Shown here: positions 1 to 7,399 of the stretch, one piece after another
Numbering within the stretch: the stretch's first letter is position 1
Layout of the letters: each line of letters starts with the position of its first letter
Source: Dinghuibacter sp035492835
GTDB lineage: Bacteria > Bacteroidota > Bacteroidia > Chitinophagales > Chitinophagaceae
Direction: 5' to 3'
Assembly: GCF_035492835.1 (NCBI RefSeq)
Contig: NZ_DATJIY010000211.1
Coordinates: 1-28,084 of the forward strand
Length of the DNA stretch: 28,084 nucleotides
Notes under the pieces: model-generated
Databases searched by the model: none
The model's input: the letters and a program-made list of their open reading frames with translations, nothing else
Told to the model about the DNA's origin: nothing
Translations under genes and position numbers: made by a program

Positions 1-73
1 TAAAGTAGAGGTATATACCGACGACGATGACGAGGTTCCTGATGACCGCCAGCGGGTCCGGGGATTTATCCAT
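1..73 (-). CDS. N-terminus of an unidentified small membrane protein (cut by window edge)
   Basis: On the minus strand an ATG at 73-71 opens a frame that stays open for 24 codons to the window edge. It reads MDKSPDPLAVIRNLVIVVGI followed by YLYF: a short polar head, then a run of V/I/L/Y that looks like the start of a transmembrane helix. An AAGGG lies immediately upstream, close to the ATG. The same frame has a stop (the TAG of the DUF4142 gene at 122-124), so translation must begin after it. It is co-directional with the DUF4142 gene, 48 nt downstream, so co-transcription is plausible. Too little is visible to name a family. Confidence 0.45.
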   Translation of the reverse strand, partial: MDKSPDPLAVIRNLVIVVGIYLYF

Positions 74-121
74 TCCCTTAAGATAGGGCGTCGCCGGCGC
101 AAAAGGAACCGTAGAACTACG

Positions 122-664
122 CTATTGCGGGTTCGTCTGCAGCACCGTATAAAGGCTATCCGCGGCCTGCAGGTGCATCTGCAGCTTTGGCAACGTCAGC
201 GTCGCATACGTCTTGACGCCGGCGTCCATGCCGCTGTCGATCTCCGATTGGAAAAGCACAATGGCGGCTTGGTGGTCCCGGATCATCAGATGTATATAGG
301 AGGTATCAAAGGTAGCGCCCGACATGCCGGTGAGGATCGTGTTGGCTGTCAGGTGGGTGGAGTCCGGTCCGCCGGGAAGCGTGACGTGCAGGCTGTCGGC
401 CAGCGTCGCCAGCGTGGACTCGGCCGCGGTGTGGTCTGCGACGAGGGTCCCCGCAAAACCGGTGACGCCCAGGCTGGTGCTTTGGGTAACCGCCAGCTTA
501 CTGGAGGCGATTTCGTCCTGGTTCGCGTACGAGGCGGCTACCATGAAGTTGGCGTCGAAGGTCGACGCGGCGGGTGTGTTGTTGTTGCTGCTCTTACTAC
601 AGGCGGCAGCCAAAAAAGTGCTGAGGGCCAGTAACAGGTACGGCCGGGTCGGGTTGAATTTCAT
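122..664 (-). CDS. DUF4142 lipoprotein
   Basis: This is a 180-residue protein with a bacterial lipoprotein signal: a basic start (MKFNPTRPY), a hydrophobic stretch and the lipobox LAAAC around residue 22, followed by a Ser/Asn-rich linker. The remainder matches the DUF4142 (ferritin-like four-helix) pattern, with helices carrying a DHTAAESTLATLA segment near the middle and an RDHQAAIVLFQSEID segment in the C-terminal half. Family members are periplasmic or outer-membrane lipoproteins with no established biochemical activity; some are linked to stress or envelope functions. The ATG at 664 fits the signal peptide exactly. It lies 56 nt downstream of the acyltransferase gene on the same strand and could be read with it. 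The short inverted repeat GTTAG/CTAAC (669-688) lies between start and neighbour. Confidence is good for the family and nil for the substrate. Confidence 0.85.
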   Translation of the reverse strand: MKFNPTRPYLLLALSTFLAAACSKSSNNNTPAASTFDANFMVAASYANQDEIASSKLAVTQSTSLGVTGFAGTLVADHTAAESTLATLADSLHVTLPGGPDSTHLTANTILTGMSGATFDTSYIHLMIRDHQAAIVLFQSEIDSGMDAGVKTYATLTLPKLQMHLQAADSLYTVLQTNPQ

Positions 665-720
665 AATCGTTAGCGTTTTTAACTAACCCTTTTACAAAAG
701 CCGTGCCCAGACACGTGGCA

Positions 721-1875
721 TTATATCTTCAAGCGTAACCGCGCCTTTTCCAGCAAACCCGTGATCCACACGACCAGCGCGGCCGTCGCCAAGGACTTGA
801 TGAGACCACCGGTACCCTCCGCCAGCAACGGCGGGAACTTGAAGTGTACGAGCATATATAGCGAATACAACAGATATGGGACGAGGTAACACGTGAGCGT
901 GCTCGTGCCCGCGGGTTTGAGCCACGCGAACCAGCGCGCCTTGTTTTCTTTGTCTACCAACCAGGTGAACAGGTCAAAGCACAGCACGCTGATGCCCATG
1001 CAGATCAACACCCAGGACGGCGTGTCGCGTATCTTGGAAATGCCGCCGAGGCCGCGGAGCGCGAAGCCCAGCGCGATCAGCAGGATGCCCGCGAGTACCG
1101 CGCCCGCAAAAAAACGGCGTCGCGGATGCCCGTTATACCACGCACCCGCCAGCACCCCGCCCATCGTCAGCGCCGGCATCGAACCGTTCCCCACCACCCA
1201 TATATAAGGCTTGACATCGGAAAGGGCCTCCAGCCAGTGCGCGTGTACGGCGATGTTGAAGACCAGAAAAAAAATGCCGGCCGCCGCCAGCACCCACGCC
1301 TTGCCCTTGCACAGCAGGTAGATGCCCGCGCACAACAGGTACGACCAGCCGATCAGCCCCAGGATGCCCCACCAGTGCGGCGCCAGCGTGCCTTCCTTGC
1401 CCTTGTAGAGCAACGCCATGATCGCCAGCAGCATGATCCCCATCCATTGGATGGCGAGCCGGCGCTGACGCGACATCGTTTTGGGGAAGTCCAGCCAGAT
1501 GGCGAAGAAACTAACGGTAACGGCTATTTCCCAAATCGGTTTGGACAACACAGCCTGTGTGGCGTCATAGCTTTCCAGGTTCACCTGGAAAAAACCCATG
1601 ACGAGCAGCGCCAGCGCCCTCAGCAGTATGTGCGTCCAAAGGCGGCCCGGCGCATCACCCCGCTTGATCCGGTTCCCGATGGCAAACGGGATCGACAGAC
1701 CGACGATAAACAAAAAGGCCGGGAAGATCGTGTCCGCGAACCCCAGCCCGTCGGTATCCCGGCCCACGTGCTTGATCCATTCCGGTACGCCCGGTATCGG
1801 GTCCAGGTCGTTGACAAAGATCATAAAGAACATAGTCAGGGCGCGAAAGACGTCGATCGATTGCAGTCTTCTCAT
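721..1875 (-). CDS. DUF5009 / heparan-alpha-glucosaminide N-acetyltransferase-like membrane acyltransferase
   Basis: This is a 384-residue multi-pass inner-membrane protein. The N-terminus MRRLQSIDVFRALTMFFMIF and the following FADTIFPAFLFIVGLSIPFA are the hallmark of the DUF5009/COG4299 family, related to human HGSNAT, which transfers acetyl groups across a membrane to terminal glucosamine. About ten hydrophobic segments follow, ending with a short basic tail. The frame stays open upstream to 2130, but the family start is the ATG at 1875. That ATG overlaps the stop of the kinase gene by four bases (ATGA), which indicates translational coupling. The pairing with an APH-fold kinase suggests joint handling of a sugar or aminosugar, but this is inference. 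Substrate and acyl donor cannot be read from the sequence. Confidence 0.85.
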   Translation of the reverse strand: MRRLQSIDVFRALTMFFMIFVNDLDPIPGVPEWIKHVGRDTDGLGFADTIFPAFLFIVGLSIPFAIGNRIKRGDAPGRLWTHILLRALALLVMGFFQVNLESYDATQAVLSKPIWEIAVTVSFFAIWLDFPKTMSRQRRLAIQWMGIMLLAIMALLYKGKEGTLAPHWWGILGLIGWSYLLCAGIYLLCKGKAWVLAAAGIFFLVFNIAVHAHWLEALSDVKPYIWVVGNGSMPALTMGGVLAGAWYNGHPRRRFFAGAVLAGILLIALGFALRGLGGISKIRDTPSWVLICMGISVLCFDLFTWLVDKENKARWFAWLKPAGTSTLTCYLVPYLLYSLYMLVHFKFPPLLAEGTGGLIKSLATAALVVWITGLLEKARLRLKI

Positions 1876-2858
1876 GTTATCATTCTTTTTAAAGCCTCGA
1901 CCCGCGGCCGGAGCGACCCGGTTTGCAGGTAGGGCAGGAATTGGTCGTGTGTCGTATGAAAACCCATATAAAACACCCAGAAGCCCAGCCTCAGGTGCGG
2001 TATTACGCCAAGCTCCCCTGCAGTCAGCGCGCGCTCGCCGGTATACCCCTCCAGGAACCCCGCGTAGATCGCGTCGGCAACCCCTCTTTCCATCCTCCGC
2101 GTAAAAACTTCCGTCTCTAAGTGCTGCCAATAGCTCATTATGTCATGTGCAAACCAGCCAAAACCCAAAAAATCGAAGTCGAAGAGGGTGGGGGCGTCGC
2201 CCGCATCGCGCCCCACGGGTCGCTCCGGGTAGTGGAAGTTCTTGGGCAAAAAGTCGAAGTGGATGTAGCCCTGCGGCAATTCGAGGGTCTCCAGCACCCT
2301 CGCCGTCCGTTCCGCGGCCTCCATCAACCAGGTGTGGCCTTCCGGATATTCGGAAAAAAAAGGCTTCACCGCCCGCAAAGGTCCGAAGAGCGTCGTTTCG
2401 AGGTCATACCTCCAACGACTGCCGTCGTAGACCCAGTCCTCGGTCACCTTGTGGAACTTTGCGACTTCGCGTCCGAGGCCGCGTGCCTGAGCCACGTCGG
2501 GTTGCGCCACGGAACGTCCCCCAGCGAACGTGAAGAGCGCTGCGTACCGGGGTCCTTCGATCGCGTCGAGCGTTTGCATATACAAGCCCTGACGGTCCGG
2601 GAGGGGATACGACACCGACACCCCGGCCTCCCACGCCGTCAGCAACACCTTCAGCTCGGTGGCGATCTGCGCCGGGCTGCGGTGGGTCGAGCGGTAGACA
2701 CGAAGGATCGCCCTGCCTTCGGTGGATTCCACCAGGTAAGTATCACCCACGCCGCGGGAAATAAGCGCGCATCGCGGCCGGTCAAGTCCATATCGGGTGG
2801 CGGTCATCGCCGCCAGGGCGTCAGGGGCTAGCGTGGAGTAGGTGGCAGGGAAGGGCAT
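1872..2858 (-). CDS. APH-fold phosphotransferase (small-molecule kinase)
   Basis: This 328-residue protein has the aminoglycoside phosphotransferase/homoserine kinase II fold. The N-lobe shows a nucleotide-binding strand (LISRGVGDTYLVES) and the Lys-equivalent strand GRAILRVYR. The catalytic loop reads YIHFDFLPKNFH, a variant of the usual HGDxxxxN with Phe in place of Gly, and the metal-binding strand is LFDFDFLGFGW. The family phosphorylates hydroxyl groups of aminoglycosides, choline, homoserine, methylthioribose or N-acetylhexosamines. No resistance function is implied. The C-terminus overlaps the start of the DUF5009 acyltransferase by 4 nt, so the two are probably made together. The 58-nt gap to the DinB-fold gene upstream has no obvious terminator. 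The specific substrate is unknown. Confidence 0.8.
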   Translation of the reverse strand: MPFPATYSTLAPDALAAMTATRYGLDRPRCALISRGVGDTYLVESTEGRAILRVYRSTHRSPAQIATELKVLLTAWEAGVSVSYPLPDRQGLYMQTLDAIEGPRYAALFTFAGGRSVAQPDVAQARGLGREVAKFHKVTEDWVYDGSRWRYDLETTLFGPLRAVKPFFSEYPEGHTWLMEAAERTARVLETLELPQGYIHFDFLPKNFHYPERPVGRDAGDAPTLFDFDFLGFGWFAHDIMSYWQHLETEVFTRRMERGVADAIYAGFLEGYTGERALTAGELGVIPHLRLGFWVFYMGFHTTHDQFLPYLQTGSLRPRVEALKRMIT

Positions 2859-2916
2859 GCGGTGAAGATACGAAAGGCGACGCGCGTTCGCTAAAGCGTG
2901 GCCCGGCGGCGCCGCT

Positions 2917-3405
2917 TTAGCCCTTCCAATTCCCCAGCAACCGCCGCATAACGATTATTTCCGCCGTGTGGTACGCATTGTGGTCGATGATTTGCAGCGC
3001 TTCCTGCAGGAGCGTCTGGCCGTCCCCGTGACGAAAGGGCGTGAAGAGGTCGGTATCGGGCTTTTCGAGGTGCCGGATAAACGTATCCCGGTCTTCCTCG
3101 AATTTCCGGAGGCTCTCCTTCCACACCCGATCCGAAGCGGGTCGGGGGTTGGCGGGCCAATAGCCCTCGGGCCAGGAGGGGGAGACGTGAGACGAGTCGA
3201 TCGAGAACATGACCATGTCCCACTGGGTAATCCGGAGATGCTCGACCAGCTGCCAGATGCTATAGGGCAGTCCCTTTATCACCAGGCCCCGGTCGTCCTC
3301 GGGTAATCCGCGCAACGCTTTCTCGAGCGTAGCGTGCGCGTGGCTGGTCCGGAGGTTGTCGACCAGCGTCTTTGTCAATTCCGCGTTATTTTTTGTATCC
3401 ATCAT
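2917..3405 (-). CDS. DinB-family (DinB/YfiT four-helix) protein, putative metal-dependent
   Basis: The protein is about 162 residues and all-helical. The DinB metal triad is visible: H55 in LVEHLRITQWD, then H141 and H145 in IIDHNAYHTAEIIVMRR (numbered from the second Met). Family members include Zn/Ni proteins of unknown role and thiol S-transferases that conjugate bacillithiol or mycothiol. The frame is open to 3456, but that would run into the divergent gene's start region. The tandem ATGs at 3405 and 3402 precede the first conserved helix, and I took the first. It is divergent from the flavin oxidoreductase with only 33 bp between starts. Because that operon makes ergothioneine, and EgtB itself carries a DinB domain, a thiol-linked role is conceivable but unproven. 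Confidence 0.82.
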   Translation of the reverse strand: MMDTKNNAELTKTLVDNLRTSHAHATLEKALRGLPEDDRGLVIKGLPYSIWQLVEHLRITQWDMVMFSIDSSHVSPSWPEGYWPANPRPASDRVWKESLRKFEEDRDTFIRHLEKPDTDLFTPFRHGDGQTLLQEALQIIDHNAYHTAEIIVMRRLLGNWKG

Positions 3406-3421
3406 GATAGGCTTAATTTTG
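3392..3421 (+). promoter_or_regulatory. Candidate Bacteroidota promoter for the oxidoreductase-EgtUV-egtBD operon
   Basis: TTTG at 3392-3395, an 18-nt spacer, then TAATTTTG at 3414-3421. This is an exact match to the -7 element TAnnTTTG with a TTTG at the usual -33 distance. Transcription would start near 3426-3428, giving a leader of only about a dozen bases before the ATG at 3439. The -33 element lies inside the first codons of the divergent DinB gene, so expression of the two could interfere. This is pattern matching only. Confidence 0.5.
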
Positions 3422-3438
3422 AAGAGGTAATTTACGAT

Positions 3439-4818
3439 ATGACACCTACTCATCACAATTGGGATGCCATTGTCGTCGGGTCCGGCCAGGCCGGCACCCC
3501 GCTGGCAAGGAAGCTGGCCAAAGCAGGATTAAACACCGTCATCTTTGAAAAAGAGCACGTTGGCGGTACCTGTGTCAACGAAGGCTGCACCCCCACCAAG
3601 ACGATGATCGCCGACGCCAGGATAGCCCAAACCGTAAGGACGGCCGGCGACCGCGGCATCCATACCGAAGGGCTGACGATCGACCTGGCCGCCATCATCG
3701 CCCGCAAAAACCAAGTGGTTGATTCCGCCCGGACGTCCAACGAAAAGGGGCTGGTGATGCCCAACCTCACCCTCATCCGCGAGAACGCCGTCTTCACCGG
3801 AGAAAAGACACTTAGCGCGGGCGGCGCAACCCATACCGCCGACCGGATTTTTATCAATACCGGGTGCAGCCCCGTGATCCCGGCCCTGGACGGCCTGAAA
3901 GACATCCCATACCTCACCTCAAAGACCATCCTGGACATCCCGGTCGTCCCGCGGCACCTGATCGTGCTCGGCGGCGGCTATATCGCCCTCGAAATGGGCC
4001 AGCTGTTCCGCCGCCTGGGGAGCGAGGTCACGATCATAGAACGGGGCGCCGCGCTGATGGCCCGCGAAGACCAGGACATCCGCGACGCCATGCGGGACAT
4101 ACTGGAAGGGGAGGGGATACGGATCCTGCTGGGTACGTCCGTCGAACGGGTGTGGTCCGGCGCTGGGGTGGCCGATACCGCGGCGGTTACGTTGGAGACG
4201 TCCGCGGGCCCGGTCAGCGGCTCGCACCTCCTGGTCGCCACCGGCCGTGCCGCCGGGACCGCCGCGCTGGGCGTCGATAAAGCCGGCATCGCCGTCGACG
4301 CCCATGGCTTTATAAAAGTAAACGAATACCTCGAAACCAGCGTCCCTGGGGTCTACGCGCTGGGCGACGTCAAGGGTGGCCCCGCGTTTACCCATATTTC
4401 CTACAACGACTATGTCATCATAGCCGCTAATATTCTCCAGGGGCGACGGCTCTCCACCACGGACCGCCAGGTCCCCTATACCGTATTCACCGACCCGCAG
4501 CTGGGTCGCATCGGCCTCACCGAAACCGAGGCCCGCGCCCAGGGTCGCCCTATACAGGTGGCCACGCTACCCATGACCCACGTGGCCCGGGCCATCGAAA
4601 CCGGGGACACCCGGGGGCTCATGAAGGCCGTCGTCGACACCGAGACCCGGCAAATCCTCGGCGCCGCGATCCTGGGCACGGAAGGCGGTGAAATCATGAC
4701 CATCCTGCAGATGGCGATGACCGGGACCGTTACCTACGACCACCTCCGCGACATGGTGTTTGCCCACCCGTTATACGCGGAGTCGATCAATAATTTATTT
4801 CTTACCCTGGAACATTGA
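3439..4818 (+). CDS. FAD-dependent pyridine nucleotide-disulfide oxidoreductase (mercuric reductase-like)
   Basis: The 459-residue class I flavin disulfide reductase has the FAD-binding GSGQAG (residues 14-19), a redox-active pair C45/C50 in GGTCVNEGCTPTKTM, the NAD(P)H-binding GGGYIALEMGQ (178-188), the second FAD motif ALGDVKGGPAF, and a C-terminal dimerisation segment with H443-P444 in FAHPLYAESINN. The family resembles dihydrolipoamide dehydrogenase and MerA, but there is no N-terminal heavy-metal domain and no C-terminal vicinal Cys pair, so mercury reduction is not supported. The frame extends upstream to 3334. The ATG at 3439 is chosen because MTPTHHNWDAIVVGSG places the first beta strand normally and a GAAGAGG lies 11 nt upstream. 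It is followed after 32 nt by the ABC ATPase gene. In this context it could reduce a low-molecular-weight disulfide, for example oxidised ergothioneine, but that is inference. Confidence 0.85.
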   Translation: MTPTHHNWDAIVVGSGQAGTPLARKLAKAGLNTVIFEKEHVGGTCVNEGCTPTKTMIADARIAQTVRTAGDRGIHTEGLTIDLAAIIARKNQVVDSARTSNEKGLVMPNLTLIRENAVFTGEKTLSAGGATHTADRIFINTGCSPVIPALDGLKDIPYLTSKTILDIPVVPRHLIVLGGGYIALEMGQLFRRLGSEVTIIERGAALMAREDQDIRDAMRDILEGEGIRILLGTSVERVWSGAGVADTAAVTLETSAGPVSGSHLLVATGRAAGTAALGVDKAGIAVDAHGFIKVNEYLETSVPGVYALGDVKGGPAFTHISYNDYVIIAANILQGRRLSTTDRQVPYTVFTDPQLGRIGLTETEARAQGRPIQVATLPMTHVARAIETGDTRGLMKAVVDTETRQILGAAILGTEGGEIMTILQMAMTGTVTYDHLRDMVFAHPLYAESINNLFLTLEH

Positions 4819-4850
4819 TTTGCTAAATATATTAGTAAATTGGGCCGGTT

Positions 4851-5825
4851 ATGATCAAACTCGAAGGCGTCACCAAATCATTCGCGCGGGTTAACGGTTC
4901 GCTGTCCGCGGCGCGACCCGCCGTGGACAACGTCTCCTTCGAGGTGGACGAGGGCGAAACCCTCGTCCTGCTGGGCACCAGCGGCAGCGGCAAGACGACC
5001 ACCTTAAGGATGATCAACCGCCTCGTGGAGCCCAGCGGCGGCGCCATCACCATTCAGGGCCGGAATATCCAGGATGTTTCCCCGGAGACCCTGAGACGCG
5101 GCATGGGGTATGTACTCCAGGAGAGCGGTCTTTTTCCCCACTATACCGTGGCCGAGAATATCGCCGTGGTGCCGCGTCTGCTTCGTTGGGATGCCAGACG
5201 GATCGCCGACCGGACGACCGCCCTGCTTGAAAAGCTCAGCCTGCCCCCCGACCGCTACCGCGACGCCTATCCCTCGGAGCTCAGCGGCGGACAGGCGCAA
5301 CGCGTCGGACTCGCCAGGGCTTTGGTCGCGGATCAGCCGATACTACTGATGGACGAGCCTTTTGGCGCCCTGGACCCCATCACCCGGGTGGACATCCGCA
5401 AAGACTTCAAATCCCTGAATTCGGTGAACAGACGAACCGTCATACTCGTGACCCACGACGTGGAGGAGGCCTTCGAGCTCGGCGACCGCGTCGTCCTGAT
5501 GACGGAAGGCCGCATCGCCCAGTGGGGCAGCCCCGCCGACCTTTTATTCCGCCCCGCCAGCGACTTCGTCCGCGCTTTTTTTGAGAGCCAGCGGTTGGCG
5601 CTGGAGCTGGGGGTGGTGCGCGTGCGCGACGTGTGGGAGGCGCTGCCGCCTTCCGCGTCTGTCGCCGCCGCGCGCCCGCTGTCCGCCGACGCCCCCCTCC
5701 GGGAGGCCCTGGAGGCGACCTTGGCGGCGCCCGACGACCGCGTCGCCCTCACGCACGATGGCGCGACAAAAACGGTGGGCGCCGGAGATCTTTTCACCGC
5801 TTTTCACGCCTATAAAAATCGCTGA
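4851..5825 (+). CDS. ABC transporter ATP-binding protein, OpuC/ProV-EgtV type
   Basis: This 324-residue ATPase subunit has Walker A GTSGSGKTT (42-50), a Q-loop at Q90 (YVLQESGLFPHYTV), the signature LSGGQAQR (144-151), Walker B ILLMDEPFGALDP (164-176) and the H-loop VTHD (H202). The sequence is closest in pattern to osmoprotectant (OpuBA/OpuCA/ProV) and ergothioneine (EgtV) importers. The tail (about 250-324) looks like a single degenerate CBS unit rather than the pair usual in ProV. Its TGA overlaps the next ATG by one base (TGATG, 5823-5827), so it is translationally coupled to the permease. A weak promoter-like ATTG-N18-TAAATTGG lies at 4814-4843, but the 32-nt gap also allows read-through from the oxidoreductase. 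Substrate by context: ergothioneine or a betaine. Confidence 0.88.
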   Translation: MIKLEGVTKSFARVNGSLSAARPAVDNVSFEVDEGETLVLLGTSGSGKTTTLRMINRLVEPSGGAITIQGRNIQDVSPETLRRGMGYVLQESGLFPHYTVAENIAVVPRLLRWDARRIADRTTALLEKLSLPPDRYRDAYPSELSGGQAQRVGLARALVADQPILLMDEPFGALDPITRVDIRKDFKSLNSVNRRTVILVTHDVEEAFELGDRVVLMTEGRIAQWGSPADLLFRPASDFVRAFFESQRLALELGVVRVRDVWEALPPSASVAAARPLSADAPLREALEATLAAPDDRVALTHDGATKTVGAGDLFTAFHAYKNR

Positions 5826-7396
5826 TGCCCACGCAGACCTCCGGCTTTTTCGAATTTGTGCGCCAGCAGTATCCCAAGCTGCTGGAGCAAACCGTGGTAC
5901 ACATCGGGCTGACGTTTATCTCGCTGTTTTTCGCGATGGTCGCGGGCATTTCCCTGGGCATCCTCATCAGCCGGCAGCGGCGGCTTGCGGGCGGCGTGCT
6001 GGGCGTGGCCGGCGTCCTTCAAACCATTCCCTCGATCGCCCTGCTGGGCTTTATGATCCCGATCCTCGGTATCGGCGCCAAACCCGCCATCGCCGCGCTT
6101 TTCCTCTACGCGCTGCTACCGATCATCCGGAACACCTATACCGGGATCACCGGCGTCAACCCCATCGTGATGGACGCCGCCCGGGGCATGGGGATGCGGG
6201 GCGGTCAGATCCTTTTCCGCGTCCAGCTGCCGCTGGCCATGCCCGTTATCATGGCGGGTATCCGCACCGCCACTGTTATCAACGTCGGCGTCGCCACCCT
6301 GGCCGCCTATATAGCCGCGGGCGGTCTCGGCGAGTTCATCTTTGGCGGGATCGCCCTCAACAATACCAATATGATCCTCGCCGGCGCCATCCCCGCCGCA
6401 CTCCTGGCGCTGGTACTGGACTGGCTGTTGTCGCTGCTCCAGCGCGTCCGGCTCAACCGCTGGCGAAGCTTCGTCTGGGCCGCGCCGCTGGCGGTGGTGC
6501 TGCTGTCCTCGTTTTATTTCCTGCCCGGCGCGGGCGACGGTAAGCTGCGCGCCGGCTTTACGCCCGAGTTCATGGGCCGCCGCGACGGTTACCTCGGGTT
6601 GCGCCAGGTGTACGGGCTGCGGTTACGCCCGCTCGTGATCAACGATAACATCATGTACAATGCCGTCGCCGAAAAGAAGCTCGACGTCATCAGCGGCAGC
6701 AGCACCGACGGGCGCGTCCGCGCCTTCCACCTGACGATCCTGCGCGACGACAAACACCTCTTCCCGCCATACTACGCCGCGCCCATTGTCCGCCAGGCGA
6801 CATTAAAAGCCCATCCCGGGCTCGAGCGTGTGCTCGATACCCTGTCGGGGCTCATCAACGATAGTGTCATGACGGACCTCAACTATCGCGTGGACTTTCT
6901 CAAGGAGAGCCCGGAGGCCGTGGCGAAAGATTTTCTCGTGAGCAAGGGACTCTACCGCGTGCCCGGCGGCGCAGCCGAGCCCTCCGGCACGATCGTGATC
7001 GGCTCAAAAATCTTTGGCGACGGCTACATTCTCGCCAATATGTACAAATACCTCGTAGAGGGATTCACGTCGCTCCGCGCCGTCACCAAGACCGGCCTCG
7101 GCGGCACCATCATCTGTTTCAATGCCTTGCAGGCAGGGGAAATCGACCTCTACCCGGAATATACGGGCACGGGGCTGTTGGCCATACTGCATACGCCCGA
7201 AGCCACCGTGGACTCGATCGGCCCCGACCCGTCCAGGGTCTATGACTACGTTGGAACGGCTTTTGTGCAACGCTTTGGAATCAAATGGCTGAAACCTATA
7301 GGCTTCAACAACACCTATGCCCTGATGATGCGCGCGGACGAAGCCCGGAAGCTGCATCTCCAAACCATCACAGACCTCATCAAACAAACTTATTAA
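5825..7396 (+). CDS. ABC permease fused to a circularly permuted OpuAC/EgtU-type substrate-binding domain
   Basis: The 523-residue protein has a permease at residues 1-212: several membrane segments and an EAA loop at about 118-140 (AARGMGMRGG...LPLAMP). An extra membrane helix (214-233) leads into an extracytoplasmic binding domain. The binding domain comes in reversed halves. Residues 239-377 carry GFTPEF, RRDGY, STDGR and DDKHLFPPYYAAP, which normally form the C-terminal half of OpuBC/OpuCC/EgtU. Residues 389-523 carry IGSKIFGDGYILANM, GLGGT, DLYPEYTGTG, FNNTYAL and LQTITDL, which normally form the N-terminal half. Candidate aromatic cage residues are Y443, Y446, Y316 and Y317. Permease-binding protein fusion is known for EgtU and lactococcal OpuABC. 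It starts on the ATPase stop (TGATG) and ends 3 nt before egtB, which argues for an ergothioneine-related substrate; choline or glycine betaine is the alternative. Confidence 0.87.
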   Translation: MPTQTSGFFEFVRQQYPKLLEQTVVHIGLTFISLFFAMVAGISLGILISRQRRLAGGVLGVAGVLQTIPSIALLGFMIPILGIGAKPAIAALFLYALLPIIRNTYTGITGVNPIVMDAARGMGMRGGQILFRVQLPLAMPVIMAGIRTATVINVGVATLAAYIAAGGLGEFIFGGIALNNTNMILAGAIPAALLALVLDWLLSLLQRVRLNRWRSFVWAAPLAVVLLSSFYFLPGAGDGKLRAGFTPEFMGRRDGYLGLRQVYGLRLRPLVINDNIMYNAVAEKKLDVISGSSTDGRVRAFHLTILRDDKHLFPPYYAAPIVRQATLKAHPGLERVLDTLSGLINDSVMTDLNYRVDFLKESPEAVAKDFLVSKGLYRVPGGAAEPSGTIVIGSKIFGDGYILANMYKYLVEGFTSLRAVTKTGLGGTIICFNALQAGEIDLYPEYTGTGLLAILHTPEATVDSIGPDPSRVYDYVGTAFVQRFGIKWLKPIGFNNTYALMMRADEARKLHLQTITDLIKQTY

Positions 7397-7399
7397 GCT

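Noticed and set aside
1872..2858. Aminoglycoside resistance gene
   Set aside because: Only the APH fold is shared. The catalytic loop is divergent, and coupling to a membrane acyltransferase points to metabolism rather than resistance.
3439..4818. Assignment of the flavin oxidoreductase as a true mercuric reductase in a mer operon
   Set aside because: No heavy-metal-binding N-terminal domain, no C-terminal Cys pair, and no merR, merT or merP nearby; only the general fold and the C-x4-C redox pair are supported.
5110..5349. Small off-frame frames inside conserved genes (many across the window)
   Set aside because: Each is nested in a gene with clear domain motifs, has no ribosome site or family pattern, and is explained by GC-rich codon bias.
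5581..6543. A 320-codon plus-strand frame across the ATPase/permease junction
   Set aside because: Arg/Pro-rich off-frame translation. The ATPase and permease frames on both sides are complete and meet at TGATG, so no frameshift needs explaining.
4851..7396. Simple annotation as a glycine betaine osmoprotectant transporter
   Set aside because: Sequence pattern alone allows it, but linkage to egtB/egtD and the permease-binding protein fusion fit the ergothioneine transporter class at least as well, so I left the substrate open.
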